NCBI GenBank assembly: GCA_001800905.1
Contig: MGWH01000002.1
Coordinates: 744,001 to 808,000, forward strand
Source of the DNA: Flavobacteria bacterium GWA2_35_26
Lineage (GTDB): Bacteria > Bacteroidota > Bacteroidia > Flavobacteriales > Flavobacteriaceae
Direction of reading: 5' to 3'
DNA: 64,000 nucleotides
Part shown: piece by piece, positions 15,852-24,315 of the stretch
How the letters are laid out: each line of letters starts with the position of its first letter
Numbering within the stretch: the first letter of the stretch is position 1
Program-made: the position numbers and the translations under genes
The notes under the pieces: generated by a model
Seen by the model: the letters and a program-made list of their open reading frames with translations, nothing else
Told to the model about the DNA's origin: nothing
Database searches by the model: none

Positions 15852-17843
15852 ATGAGATTTAACAAGAAAAAAATAGGAATTACACTGGGAGTTCTTTTGG
15901 TTTTATTTGTGGCTGCTTTAAGTACTTTTTACTATTTCAGAGATGAAATTTTGAAACTAACTTTGGAAAAAGTAGCAGTGAAAATGGAACGGGATTTTGA
16001 TAGTAAATTCACCATAAAAACAGCTTCATTTGACGGAATTTCAGCAGTCAGCCTAACGGATGTAGTTTTGGCTCCCCAACAAGCCGATACCTTATTCCGA
16101 ATCCAAAAAATGAAAACCAGCATCAGCTTTTGGCATTTACTTATTGGCGATGTACAATTGGGAACTTTGGAAATCCAAAATGGATTAGTACAATTGACAA
16201 AAAAAGGCAAAGTGCGCAACTTTGATGCTTTTTTGAAGAAAAATAAAAATCAAGAAGTTAGCACTGATAAAAGAGATTACGCAGCCTTAGCCAAACGCAT
16301 TATTTTCCGGTTGTTGAATTTGGTTCCATCAGACATGGATATCAAAAATCTAGTTTTCAAATTAGACGATAATGGAAAGAAAGCAACAATCGATATCAAA
16401 AAATTAATCTTGGACGGAGGCGATTTAGAAAGTGTGATCCATGTCAAAACCAATACTTTTGCACAACGCTGGCGAATTGCAGGCGAAGCTGATCCTAGAG
16501 ACCGCACTGCCGACATTCAGTTTTTCAATATGGATGGCGGACCAATAAAAGTGCCTTATTTTGACGAACGTTTTAATTTGATTTCTAGTTTTGACTCCAT
16601 TCATTTGAACGTTGAAAACATTGAAAGTGATGGCGATGAATTCCATATTGATGGCTACTCGTCTATTGCCAATTTAAAAGTAAATCATCCTAAAATTGCA
16701 AGTAAAGATGTGATCATTCGCAATGCGCGTTTTGATTACCGTTTGTTGCTTGGCGAAGATTTTATTTCAGTAGATAGTTCTTCTTCGATCCAATTGAACA
16801 AAATAAAAATCCAACCTTATTTGGCCTACGAGACAGAAGAAGATACCGTTTATAAAATGAATATTCGAATCCCAAAAATGACGGCACAGGATTTTATCAC
16901 TTCACTTCCGGATGGATTGTTCACCAATGTACAAGGGATGCTAGCTAGTGGTAATTTCGATTACAAATTGGACTTTATGTTCAACAAAAACAAGCCTGAA
17001 ACTATTGTTTTTGATAGTAAACTGAACAAAGAAAATTTACGTATTTTCCGTTTTGGCCAAGCCAATTTAAGTAAAATGAATGGCGAATTTGAATACCGTG
17101 CCATTATAAAAAATGTACGTCAACGCCCGATTTTTGTGGGCAGTTCCAATCCTGATTACACTCCACTCAATCAAATTTCGCCTTACTTAAAAAAATGTGT
17201 GTTGACTACCGAAGATCCTTCCTTCTTCAGACATCGCGGATTTATCACTGAGGCGTTCAAACAATCGATTATCAAAAATATTAAGACTAGAAAATTCTCT
17301 AGAGGAGGTAGTACGATTAGTATGCAATTGATTAAAAATGTATTCTTAACCCGCGAAAAAACTTTATCGCGTAAACTAGAAGAAATTTTATTGGTTTATA
17401 TTTTAGAAAACAACCGAATTGTAAGCAAAGAACGTATGCTTGAAGTGTATTTCAACATTATCGAATGGGGACCAAACGTATACGGGATTGGCGAAGCGAG
17501 TCGCTTTTATTTCCAAAAAAATCCTGCCGATTTGACTTTTAATGAATGCTTGTACTTGGCCACTATTATTCCGAGTCCGAAGAAATTCATGTATCAATTT
17601 GACGACCAAGGAAACCTAAAAGGTTTTGCCTTAAAAAACCAACGCTATTTGAGCAATCTAATGTTGCGTCGTGGTATAGTAACTAGCAGTGATAGTATTA
17701 ATCCGTATGGCGTTTCGCTTTCAGGAAATGCGCGTTCGTTCTTAACGATTCGCAAAGCGCAGGACACTACCGGTGTTGCGGTAGATTCTATTCCGCCAAA
17801 AGAAGACTTTGATTTTGAATTCCTAAAAACGGATGAGGAATAA
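15852..17843 (+). CDS. GT51 peptidoglycan glycosyltransferase with long N-terminal AsmA-like region
   Basis: A 663-residue single-pass inner-membrane enzyme. A TM helix lies at about 9-29. Residues 30-420 are beta-rich and AsmA-like in style (IQNGLVQLTKKGKVRNFDAFL). Residues 445-600 are a GT51 domain: LTTEDPSFFRHRGF with the catalytic Glu, RGGSTISMQLIKNVFL, ERMLEVYFNIIEWGPNVYGI and FNECLYLATIIPSPKK. It polymerises lipid II into glycan strands on the periplasmic face. There is no transpeptidase domain, so it is a monofunctional transglycosylase rather than a class A PBP, unlike pbp1A further along. It is monocistronic with a terminator shared with tas. Confidence 0.88.
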   Translation: MRFNKKKIGITLGVLLVLFVAALSTFYYFRDEILKLTLEKVAVKMERDFDSKFTIKTASFDGISAVSLTDVVLAPQQADTLFRIQKMKTSISFWHLLIGDVQLGTLEIQNGLVQLTKKGKVRNFDAFLKKNKNQEVSTDKRDYAALAKRIIFRLLNLVPSDMDIKNLVFKLDDNGKKATIDIKKLILDGGDLESVIHVKTNTFAQRWRIAGEADPRDRTADIQFFNMDGGPIKVPYFDERFNLISSFDSIHLNVENIESDGDEFHIDGYSSIANLKVNHPKIASKDVIIRNARFDYRLLLGEDFISVDSSSSIQLNKIKIQPYLAYETEEDTVYKMNIRIPKMTAQDFITSLPDGLFTNVQGMLASGNFDYKLDFMFNKNKPETIVFDSKLNKENLRIFRFGQANLSKMNGEFEYRAIIKNVRQRPIFVGSSNPDYTPLNQISPYLKKCVLTTEDPSFFRHRGFITEAFKQSIIKNIKTRKFSRGGSTISMQLIKNVFLTREKTLSRKLEEILLVYILENNRIVSKERMLEVYFNIIEWGPNVYGIGEASRFYFQKNPADLTFNECLYLATIIPSPKKFMYQFDDQGNLKGFALKNQRYLSNLMLRRGIVTSSDSINPYGVSLSGNARSFLTIRKAQDTTGVAVDSIPPKEDFDFEFLKTDEE

Positions 17844-17853
17844 ATAAATTGAC

Positions 17854-17876
17854 GATTTACGATATTGGATTTACGA
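17854..17876. repeat. Short direct repeat GATTTACGA x2
   Basis: GATTTACGA occurs at 17854 and 17868 (14-bp period) in the spacer after the GT51 gene. It is a small degenerate repeat tract of the kind seen in other spacers of this window. Confidence 0.4.
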
Positions 17877-17891
17877 AGTTTGAAATACATT

Positions 17892-17933
17892 AAAAAGCTC
17901 CCAACTTTATAATAAGGATGGGAACTTTTTTTT
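17892..17933. terminator. Bidirectional terminator between the GT51 gene and tas
   Basis: AAAAAG-TCCCA pairs with TGGGA-CTTTTT around a ~15-nt loop, flanked by A and T runs on both sides, between two convergent genes. Confidence 0.75.
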
Positions 17934-18969
17934 AGGGTGCTGGATCAGGAATTATCGCTTGAACAGCGTCAATGGCTTTTAATACTTCCTCAGAAAGCGT
18001 GACTTGTATGGTGTCTATATTTTCTTTCAACTGTTCCATTGTGGTGGCGCCAATAATCGTACTCGTTACAAAAGGCTGTTGCTCAATAAATGCCAAAGCC
18101 AATTGGGTTAAAGTAAAACCGTGTTGTTGGGCAATTTCGTTGTACAAACGAGTGGCTTCTGCTGATTGTGGACTACTGTAACGAGCCATTTGTGGGAATA
18201 AAGCCAATCGAGAAGTTGGATGTTGTTGTCCATTTAGGAACTTTCCAGACAAAAGTCCAAAAGCCATCGGCGAATAGGCTAACAAACCGATATTTTCACG
18301 CAAACACACCTCAGCGTTTCCTACTTCAAAGGAGCGATTCAATAAAGAATAGGGATTTTGTACCGTTTTAATTTTAGGTAAATTATGGTATTTATGTTCC
18401 TCCAAAAAACGCATCAAACCCCAAGGCGTTTCGTTTGATAATCCAATGTGTTTAATTTTACCTTGTTGGACAAAACCATCTAGGGTAGTCAACACCTCGT
18501 GAATATTATCTTCCCAAGCATCGTCTTGTTTTTTAAACCCGCGTTGCCCAAAGAAATTGGCCTTGCGTTCTGGCCAATGCAATTGGTAGATATCTACATA
18601 ATCTGTTTGTAACCGTTTCAAACTTTGATCCAAAGCATACTGAATACTGGCTGGTGAGAAATCTACTTTTTCACGCATATAGGCAAAGGCTGGATTGGGC
18701 CCCGCAATTTTAGTGGCCAAAACTACTTGCTCACGATTTCCTGTTTTTTTAAACCAAGTTCCAATAATTCGCTCGGTACTTCCATAGGTTTCCTCACGTC
18801 CAGGTACCGAATACATTTCGGCCGTGTCAAAAAAATTGACTCCGTTTGCTAACGCGTAATCCATTTGGGCGTGACCCTCAAATTCGGTGTTTTGTTCACC
18901 AAAAGTCATGGTGCCTAAACAAATTTTACTGACTTTAATATCGGTATTGGGTATAGTAATGTATTTCAT
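17932..18969 (-). CDS. tas: NADP(H)-dependent aldo/keto reductase, Tas-like
   Basis: A 345-residue TIM-barrel oxidoreductase of the aldo/keto reductase superfamily. The N-terminus KVSKICLGTMTFGEQNTE and NFFDTAEMYSVPGREETYG closely follow E. coli Tas (LGTMTFGEQN, AEMYPV). Catalytic residues are visible: D and Y in FDTAEMY, K in LATKIAGP, H in IYQLHWPER. The C-terminal NADP-binding stretch STIIGATTMEQLKENI is normal. Tas complements tyrosine auxotrophy in E. coli, but the natural substrate is unknown. Monocistronic, with a promoter immediately upstream. Confidence 0.9.
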   Translation of the reverse strand: MKYITIPNTDIKVSKICLGTMTFGEQNTEFEGHAQMDYALANGVNFFDTAEMYSVPGREETYGSTERIIGTWFKKTGNREQVVLATKIAGPNPAFAYMREKVDFSPASIQYALDQSLKRLQTDYVDIYQLHWPERKANFFGQRGFKKQDDAWEDNIHEVLTTLDGFVQQGKIKHIGLSNETPWGLMRFLEEHKYHNLPKIKTVQNPYSLLNRSFEVGNAEVCLRENIGLLAYSPMAFGLLSGKFLNGQQHPTSRLALFPQMARYSSPQSAEATRLYNEIAQQHGFTLTQLALAFIEQQPFVTSTIIGATTMEQLKENIDTIQVTLSEEVLKAIDAVQAIIPDPAP

Positions 18970-18990
18970 TTATTGGATTATTTTTAAAAA

Positions 18991-19018
18991 CAAATATACA
19001 AAGGAAAGGGAATTACAA
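18991..19018 (-). promoter_or_regulatory. Putative promoter of tas
   Basis: On the minus strand TTG (19018-19016), 17 nt, TATATTTG (18998-18991), about 22 nt before the ATG. Confidence 0.55.
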
Positions 19019-19063
19019 AGGCAAAAGTCAATTTCAATTGTATATAAAAACTGTGTAAAAATG

Positions 19064-19092
19064 AAAAAGCCCAACATAAAGTTGGGCTTCTT
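19064..19092 (-). terminator. Terminator after the OmpA-like gene
   Basis: GCCCAAC and GTTGGGC around a 5-nt loop, followed on the minus strand by TTTTTCATTTTT, about 30 nt past the stop codon. Confidence 0.88.
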
Positions 19093-19118
19093 TATTTTAT
19101 TAATTAGGTGAATGAAAA

Positions 19119-20060
19119 CTAGTTAATTTCATTCAACATTTCTGCGATGGCGTCTAGTCTTGGTGTTAAGATAATTTCAATTCGACGGTTTTTAGCTTTA
19201 CCATCTGCCGTTTCGTTACTAGCTAAAGGAGAGAATTCTCCTCTACCCGCAGCGGTCAAGTTTTGTTTGTTGATTTTTTTATTTTCGCTCAAAATACCTA
19301 CAATTGAAGTCGCTCTTTTAGTAGATAAATCCCAGTTGTCTGTAATAGGTCCTGAAGCTGTAAAAGCATCATCATCCGTATGTCCTTCAATTAACACTGC
19401 AATATCTGGATTGTCTCCCAATACTTTTCCCAATTCCACTACAGCTTTCTTACCTTCTGAACTTACTGCCCAACTACCAGAGTTGAACAACAATTTGTTT
19501 TCCATAGACACATACACTTTCCCATTTTTTTGTTCTACAGTCAAACCTTTACCTTCAAAACTGTTTAAAGCTTTAGACAAGGTCTCTTTTAGTTTTTTCA
19601 TGCTCGCTTCTTTCGCTGCAATCATGTCTTCTAACTCTTTCAAACGTTGACTACTTTTGGTCAACTGCTCTTGTTCTAACGCTAAGGCTTTGGCTTTTTC
19701 ATCCAATTCATCAAGCAATTCACGATTCTTTTTCATGTTTTTTTCCAAAGACTCATTGCTGTTTTTTTCTAGCGCCGCATACGAATCTTGAAGTGCATTG
19801 TATTTATCCAAATTCGTTTCGTGTTCCGCTTTCAATTTGGTGTAATCTGCTTTTAGTTTGTCTAAATCTGTTTTAAGAGCCGCACCATCTAATTCCAATT
19901 GGTTTTTGGCTTTTGCCAAAGCCGCATTTTCGTCAGACAGCGTTCTGTTTTCTTTTTTTAGGTCCGTGTATTTGCTTTCTAAATCGGTATAGATTTTTTT
20001 AGACACACAAGAGGTACTAAGTGCCAATACTAACAATCCAAGGGAAACTTTTTTTATCAT
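19119..20060 (-). CDS. OmpA family lipoprotein with coiled coil
   Basis: A 313-residue lipoprotein (lipobox ALSTSC, lipidated C18). Residues 25-165 are a long heptad-rich coiled coil (ESKYTDLKKENRTLSDENAAL, EKNMKKNRELLDELDEK). The C-terminal OmpA/Pal domain (about 180-305) has VLIEGHTDDDAF, WDLSTKRATSIVGIL and GRGEFSPLASNETADGKAKNRRIEI, the meso-diaminopimelate-binding pattern with its conserved Asp and Arg. It should tether the outer membrane to peptidoglycan. Unlike OmpA it has no barrel; unlike Pal it has a long coiled-coil spacer. Monocistronic. Confidence 0.92.
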   Translation of the reverse strand: MIKKVSLGLLVLALSTSCVSKKIYTDLESKYTDLKKENRTLSDENAALAKAKNQLELDGAALKTDLDKLKADYTKLKAEHETNLDKYNALQDSYAALEKNSNESLEKNMKKNRELLDELDEKAKALALEQEQLTKSSQRLKELEDMIAAKEASMKKLKETLSKALNSFEGKGLTVEQKNGKVYVSMENKLLFNSGSWAVSSEGKKAVVELGKVLGDNPDIAVLIEGHTDDDAFTASGPITDNWDLSTKRATSIVGILSENKKINKQNLTAAGRGEFSPLASNETADGKAKNRRIEIILTPRLDAIAEMLNEIN

Positions 20061-20091
20061 GATGAATGTGTTTATTTTTTATTTGTAACTA

Positions 20092-20121
20092 CAACTTTAT
20101 TTGTTCTTTTTTATTGTACAA
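20092..20121 (-). promoter_or_regulatory. Putative promoter of the OmpA-like gene
   Basis: On the minus strand TTG (20121-20119), 19 nt, TAAAGTTG (one mismatch to TAnnTTTG), about 30 nt before the ATG. It overlaps the end of xth. Confidence 0.45.
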
Positions 20122-20148
20122 GCAGGTGCTTTTCGCAACTGAACAAAG

Positions 20149-20913
20149 CTACTCAATTTCTACCAAAATTGGACAATGGTCCGAATGTTTGGCTTCGGGC
20201 AAAATTAAAGCGCGTTTGATTCGGTTTTTTAATGGCTCACTTACTAGACAATAATCGATGCGCCAACCTTTATTATTCAATCTCGCCGAAGGAAAACGCA
20301 TCGTCCACCACGTATAATTGTCAGGTTCTTTGTTCAAAAAACGGAAGCTATCAATGAAACCACTTTTTAAGAAATTATCCAACCAACTTCGCTCAGCTGG
20401 CAAGAATCCGGATACATTTTTATTGCGAATGGGGTCGTGAATATCGATGGCTTCGTGGCAAATATTATAATCGCCACAGATCACCAAATTAGGAACTTTT
20501 TTTTTCAAATTGTCAATATAATTTTGGAAATCATCCATGTACATGAACTTGTGATCCAAACGCTCCGCATTAGTTCCAGAAGGCAGGTACAAACTCATCA
20601 CCGAAAGATCGTCAAAATCTACTCGGAGGTTACGCCCTTCAAAATCCATGTGCTCAATTCCGGTACCAAAAACGATATTATTGGGTTTGGTTTTGGATAA
20701 AATAGCTACGCCACTGTACCCTTTTTTTGTAGCTGGAAACCAATAATGGTATGGATATCCTGCGAGTTCAATATCTAAAGTAGGAACCTGATCTGCCTGA
20801 GCTTTAATCTCTTGGAAACAAATAACGTCTGGATTAGCTTGTTGCAACCATTCGAGTAATCCTTTAGAAATGGCAGCACGAATTCCATTGACATTGTAGG
20901 AAATAATTTTCAT
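20149..20913 (-). CDS. xth: Exodeoxyribonuclease III (AP endonuclease)
   Basis: A 254-residue Xth-family nuclease acting at abasic sites and 3' blocked ends in base excision repair. The catalytic elements are in order: MKIISYNVNGIRA (Asn), CFQEIKA (metal-binding Glu), LYLPSG, VICGDYNICHEAIDI (Asp and Asn), and the final KHSDHCPILVEIE (Asp-His). Length and N-terminus match the family, so the ATG at 20913 is secure. It is upstream of the OmpA-like gene on the same strand, 88 nt apart, but the latter seems to have its own promoter. Confidence 0.96.
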   Translation of the reverse strand: MKIISYNVNGIRAAISKGLLEWLQQANPDVICFQEIKAQADQVPTLDIELAGYPYHYWFPATKKGYSGVAILSKTKPNNIVFGTGIEHMDFEGRNLRVDFDDLSVMSLYLPSGTNAERLDHKFMYMDDFQNYIDNLKKKVPNLVICGDYNICHEAIDIHDPIRNKNVSGFLPAERSWLDNFLKSGFIDSFRFLNKEPDNYTWWTMRFPSARLNNKGWRIDYCLVSEPLKNRIKRALILPEAKHSDHCPILVEIE

Positions 20914-20960
20914 TGAAAATTGGTGTTTTATGGATGCTTAATAAGGCATTTTACTGTCTT

Positions 20961-20968
20961 CAAATGTA
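20961..20968 (-). promoter_or_regulatory. Putative -7 box for xth
   Basis: Reads TACATTTG on the minus strand (exact TAnnTTTG), 47 nt before the ATG. No TTG at good distance. Confidence 0.4.
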
Positions 20969-21019
20969 ATAAAAAAGTAGAAGTTTGCCATTGAAAATTC
21001 AGAAAATGGAGTTTTTTGT

Positions 21020-21027
21020 TATCTTTG
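21020..21027 (+). promoter_or_regulatory. Putative -7 box for olsF
   Basis: TATCTTTG, an exact match, 26 nt before the ATG at 21054; a TTG lies 26 nt upstream, slightly far. It lies inside the ORF-track frame, supporting the later start. Confidence 0.5.
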
Positions 21028-21053
21028 TTGCTTGCCTCAAATATAAAAATGAT

Positions 21054-22856
21054 ATGGGTTTAGTAACTGCTAAAGAAGTTGCGAAAGCAATAAATACGGA
21101 TAAATACGGATTCTTAGGCACTTTTTCGGGCTGGTTGCTGATGAAAGTACTTAAAATATCGGAACTAAATAACGTATATGACCGAAACAAACATTTAAGC
21201 GAAGTGGCTTTTTTGAATGGGGTTCTTGACGACTTACAAATCAAATTTGAAATACCTGAAGCAGATCTAAAAAGACTGCCAAAAGAAGGTCCTTATATTA
21301 CAATATCCAATCATCCGCTCGGTGGTATTGATGGGGTTTTGTTGTTGAAATTAATGCTGGAAAGAGAGCCTAATTTCAAGATTATTGCCAACTTCCTTTT
21401 GCACCGCATTGAACCCTTAAAAAAGTACATCATGCCGGTCAATCCTTTTGAAAATCATAAGGATGCCAAATCGAGCGTGGTAGGAATCAAAGAAACTTTA
21501 CGTCATTTAAGTGATGGAAAACCGTTAGGGATGTTTCCCGCAGGTGAAGTTTCGACCTATAAAGACGGGAAATTAATGGTCGACAAGCCATGGGAAGAAG
21601 GTGCTATCAAAGTCATTCGCAAAGCACAAGTTCCTGTAGTTCCAATTTATTTTCATGCAAAAAATAGCCGATTATTTTATTTGTTATCAAAAATTAGCGG
21701 AACTTTTCGAACTGCAAAATTACCTTCGGAAGTATTCAGCCAAAAAAAGCGAGTGATTAAAGTGCGCATTGGTAAACCTATTTCAGTAGCCGAACAAAAC
21801 GAATACGAATCATTAGAGGACTATTCTGAATTCTTACGAAAGAAAACCTATATGTTGGCCAATCCTTTTGAAAAAGAAAGCAAACTGCTGCCAACTCCTA
21901 CTTTAAAATTACCTAAAAGTCCAAAAGAAATTGTCACTCCGGCAAATCAAGATAAAATTATTGCTGAAGTTGACGCACTTCGTGATTTAGACTGCCGCTT
22001 ATTACAAAGCAAAAATTATGAAGTCTTTTTTACCAAAGCCTCTGCAATCCCAAATGTTTTACATGAATTGGGTCGTCTTCGAGAAATTACATTTAGAGAA
22101 GTAGGCGAAGGAACTAATGAGTCTATTGATTTGGATAAATTTGATCAATACTACCACCATATGTTTTTGTGGGATGATGATGCTAAAAAAGTAGCGGGAG
22201 CTTATCGAATGGGATTGGGTTCTGAAATATATCCTAAATACGGCATGAATGGTTTTTATCTAAATGACCTGTTCCGTTTTGAACCGGAATTGCATGATAT
22301 GATGAGCAAGTCGATCGAAATGGGACGCGCTTTCATTATTAAAGAATACCAACAAAAACCGATGCCATTATTCCTTCTTTGGAAAGGAATTATTCATACT
22401 ACTTTACGTTATCCAGAACATAAATTCTTGCTTGGTGGCGTAAGTATTAGTAATCAATTCTCTGATTTTTCAAAATCATTGATGATTGAGTTTATGAAAT
22501 CCAACTATTACGATCCTTATATTGCACAATATATCCATCCTAAAAAAGCGTTTAAAGTCAAGTTAAAAGACGCCGATAAAGACTTTATTTTTAACGAAAC
22601 AGAAGCCGATTTAAATAAGTTTGATAAAATCATCGACGAGTTAGAACCAGGGAGTTTACGCTTGCCCGTTTTGATTAAAAAATACATTAAGCAAAATGCA
22701 CGGGTCGTTGCTTTTAACGTCGATCCCTTGTTCAATAACGCAGTTGACGGATTAATGTACATTCGCGTTGAAGACATCCCAGACAGTACCATGAAACCGG
22801 TGATGGAAGAATTCCAATCCGAGTTAGAACGAAAATTAAGCGAAAAAGAAGAGTAA
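21054..22856 (+). CDS. olsF: Bifunctional OlsF-type acyltransferase (PlsC-like + OlsB-like)
   Basis: A ~600-residue two-domain protein. The N-terminal half is a lysophospholipid acyltransferase with NHPLGGID (NHxxxxD) and MFPAGEVS motifs. The C-terminal half (from about residue 310) is a GNAT/OlsB-like N-acyltransferase (AGAYRMGLGSEI, GMNGFYLNDLFRF, EMGRAFIIKEYQQKPMPLFLLWKGI). This order is that of OlsF from Serratia and Flavobacterium, which makes ornithine lipid from ornithine in two acylations, a phosphorus-free membrane lipid. The ORF track starts at 20985; MGLVTAKEVAKAIN at 21054 is preferred because the -7 box lies between. Glycine-lipid synthesis by related Bacteroidota enzymes is an alternative substrate assignment. 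Confidence 0.87.
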   Translation: MGLVTAKEVAKAINTDKYGFLGTFSGWLLMKVLKISELNNVYDRNKHLSEVAFLNGVLDDLQIKFEIPEADLKRLPKEGPYITISNHPLGGIDGVLLLKLMLEREPNFKIIANFLLHRIEPLKKYIMPVNPFENHKDAKSSVVGIKETLRHLSDGKPLGMFPAGEVSTYKDGKLMVDKPWEEGAIKVIRKAQVPVVPIYFHAKNSRLFYLLSKISGTFRTAKLPSEVFSQKKRVIKVRIGKPISVAEQNEYESLEDYSEFLRKKTYMLANPFEKESKLLPTPTLKLPKSPKEIVTPANQDKIIAEVDALRDLDCRLLQSKNYEVFFTKASAIPNVLHELGRLREITFREVGEGTNESIDLDKFDQYYHHMFLWDDDAKKVAGAYRMGLGSEIYPKYGMNGFYLNDLFRFEPELHDMMSKSIEMGRAFIIKEYQQKPMPLFLLWKGIIHTTLRYPEHKFLLGGVSISNQFSDFSKSLMIEFMKSNYYDPYIAQYIHPKKAFKVKLKDADKDFIFNETEADLNKFDKIIDELEPGSLRLPVLIKKYIKQNARVVAFNVDPLFNNAVDGLMYIRVEDIPDSTMKPVMEEFQSELERKLSEKEE

Positions 22857-22862
22857 CTTCAA

Positions 22863-22878
22863 CAAGTATATACTTGTC
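22863..22878. repeat. Perfect 16-bp palindrome ACAAGTATATACTTGT
   Basis: It starts 6 nt after the olsF stop codon and is followed immediately by another inverted repeat. It could be the 3' end structure of the olsF mRNA or a protein-binding site. Confidence 0.5.
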
Positions 22879-22879
22879 A

Positions 22880-22907
22880 AACTGAACTAGTTTCAGTTTC
22901 TTTAAAT
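22880..22907 (+). terminator. Possible weak terminator after olsF
   Basis: AAACTGAA and TTCAGTTT pair around a short loop, followed by TTTCTTTAAAT. The T tract is interrupted, so strength is uncertain. Confidence 0.4.
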
Positions 22908-22925
22908 AATTGATTTAATAGTATA

Positions 22926-22951
22926 GATTCCGAAATAAATTCGGAATGACA
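22926..22951. repeat. REP-like palindrome ATTCCGAA-ATAAA-TTCGGAAT
   Basis: An 8-bp perfect stem flanked by G and GACA. I recognise this ATTCCGAA/TTCGGAATGACA form as a recurrent intergenic palindrome of Bacteroidota genomes, but this is from memory and not searched. Confidence 0.5.
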
Positions 22952-22984
22952 AAGCATAGATTAATATAATCTAGTTTATATTTA

Positions 22985-23266
22985 TTAAAACCAATGCTTT
23001 TGTCCTACTTGATAGGTATGATAAAACTCTTCGTCCGATTTTGTTAGGTAAATAATTCCTTCAATCAATCCGAACAAACCGGTTAATGTCCCGCAACTAC
23101 AAATACTTAAGATAAGCCAAAGTATTCCTGTTCCAGTATATCCTAAATAAAATTTATGGATTCCCAATGGCCCTAATAAAATGGCGAAAATACCACAGGC
23201 TATTTTTTTATTACTTTGAAATTGGGGTGTTGGAGTATTCCAAGCTTCTTGTTTTATAGTTTCCAT
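22985..23266 (-). CDS. TM2 domain-containing membrane protein
   Basis: A 93-residue protein with a short cytosolic lead and a TM2 domain: KIACGIFAILLGPLGIHKFYLGY (first helix and the hallmark GxxGxHxFYLG), then GILWLILSICSCGTLTGLFGLIEGIIYL (second helix) and a conserved tail. TM2 proteins are small inner-membrane proteins of unknown role. It lies 14 nt after the end of the dehydrogenase gene on the same strand (downstream of it), so they may be co-transcribed. Confidence 0.9.
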   Translation of the reverse strand: METIKQEAWNTPTPQFQSNKKIACGIFAILLGPLGIHKFYLGYTGTGILWLILSICSCGTLTGLFGLIEGIIYLTKSDEEFYHTYQVGQKHWF

Positions 23267-23280
23267 ACAACTCGATTTAA

Positions 23281-24225
23281 TTATACATAAAGTGCTTTTA
23301 TTTTGTCGACAATGACTTGCGCCAAACGCTCATGACTTTCAACTGTCCAGCCTGCTATATGGGGGGACAAAATTACGTTTTTAGCATTCAATAAATACTG
23401 AAACGCTTCAGGAGTTGTTGCTTCTTGGAACAAAGTTTCAAAAGATAATTTTTCATATTCCAAAACATCCAAACCAGCACCTAACACTTTTCCTGATTGT
23501 AATGCAGCAACCAAATCAGCTGTGACAATATTTTTTCCGCGCGACGTATTGATGATCCAAATTGGCTTTGCAAATCCATTAATAAATTCCGCATTGACCA
23601 TTTTATCCGTTTCAGGAGTCCAAGGCAAGTGCAAACTCAAGACGTCTACTTTTTGTTGAAATTCAGCAAAACTTACTTGTTTGGCATTGGCATCACCTAC
23701 ATTTTCTTGAATGTCATAACACAATACGTTTGCTTCAAAACCACGTAATTTTTTGGCGAAAGCCTTACCCATATTTCCATAACCAATAATCCCGACTGTT
23801 TTTCCGTCCAATTCATGTCCGCGATTGCTTTCACGATTCCAATGTCCCGCGCGAATCTCAGCATCGGCTTGGTTTAAGTTGTTAAACAACGACAAAATCA
23901 TCCCCAAACTATGTTCGGCAACCGCATTCCGATTCCCTTCTGGAGCGGCAATCAAGGCGATATTTTTCGATTCGGCATAGTCACAATCAATACTTTCCAA
24001 TCCGGCGCCAACTCGAGCTATGAACTGCAAATTAGTCGCTTTATCTAAAAACGTTTTGTCAATTTTGAATCGGCTACGAATAACTATGCCATCATAATCT
24101 TGAATTTTAGCTTCAATTTCTTCTTTAGAAGAGGTGAAATCTTTGTGATTCACAAACCCCGCTTGTTCCAATTGGTCCCAAAGCAAAGGATGATTGCTAT
24201 CGATATGAAGAATGTGTACCGCCAT
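23281..24225 (-). CDS. D-isomer-specific 2-hydroxyacid dehydrogenase
   Basis: A 314-residue NAD-dependent dehydrogenase. The N-terminal catalytic part (DGIVIRSRFKIDKTFLD) frames a Rossmann domain with VGIIGYGNMGKAFAKKL. Catalytic residues are seen: Arg in NTSRGKN, Glu around GLDVLEYE and His in SPHIAGWT. The IVIRSRFKI and ARVGAGLESID segments resemble 3-phosphoglycerate dehydrogenase (SerA) of the short type, but Bacteroidota carry several paralogues and no serine-pathway gene is adjacent, so the substrate is left open. Confidence 0.9.
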   Translation of the reverse strand: MAVHILHIDSNHPLLWDQLEQAGFVNHKDFTSSKEEIEAKIQDYDGIVIRSRFKIDKTFLDKATNLQFIARVGAGLESIDCDYAESKNIALIAAPEGNRNAVAEHSLGMILSLFNNLNQADAEIRAGHWNRESNRGHELDGKTVGIIGYGNMGKAFAKKLRGFEANVLCYDIQENVGDANAKQVSFAEFQQKVDVLSLHLPWTPETDKMVNAEFINGFAKPIWIINTSRGKNIVTADLVAALQSGKVLGAGLDVLEYEKLSFETLFQEATTPEAFQYLLNAKNVILSPHIAGWTVESHERLAQVIVDKIKALYV

Positions 24226-24315
24226 AGAAGGATTGTGTTTTACAAACCCAAATTAACAAAAAAATTAGGTGTAAAAAGTGTAAATTGCGAGCATTCTAAT
24301 TAAAATGTAAAAAGT

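Noticed and set aside
19147-19650. 167-codon plus-strand ORF
   Set aside because: It lies wholly antisense to the OmpA-like gene; the translation is low-complexity Ser/Leu with no domain. A shadow frame.
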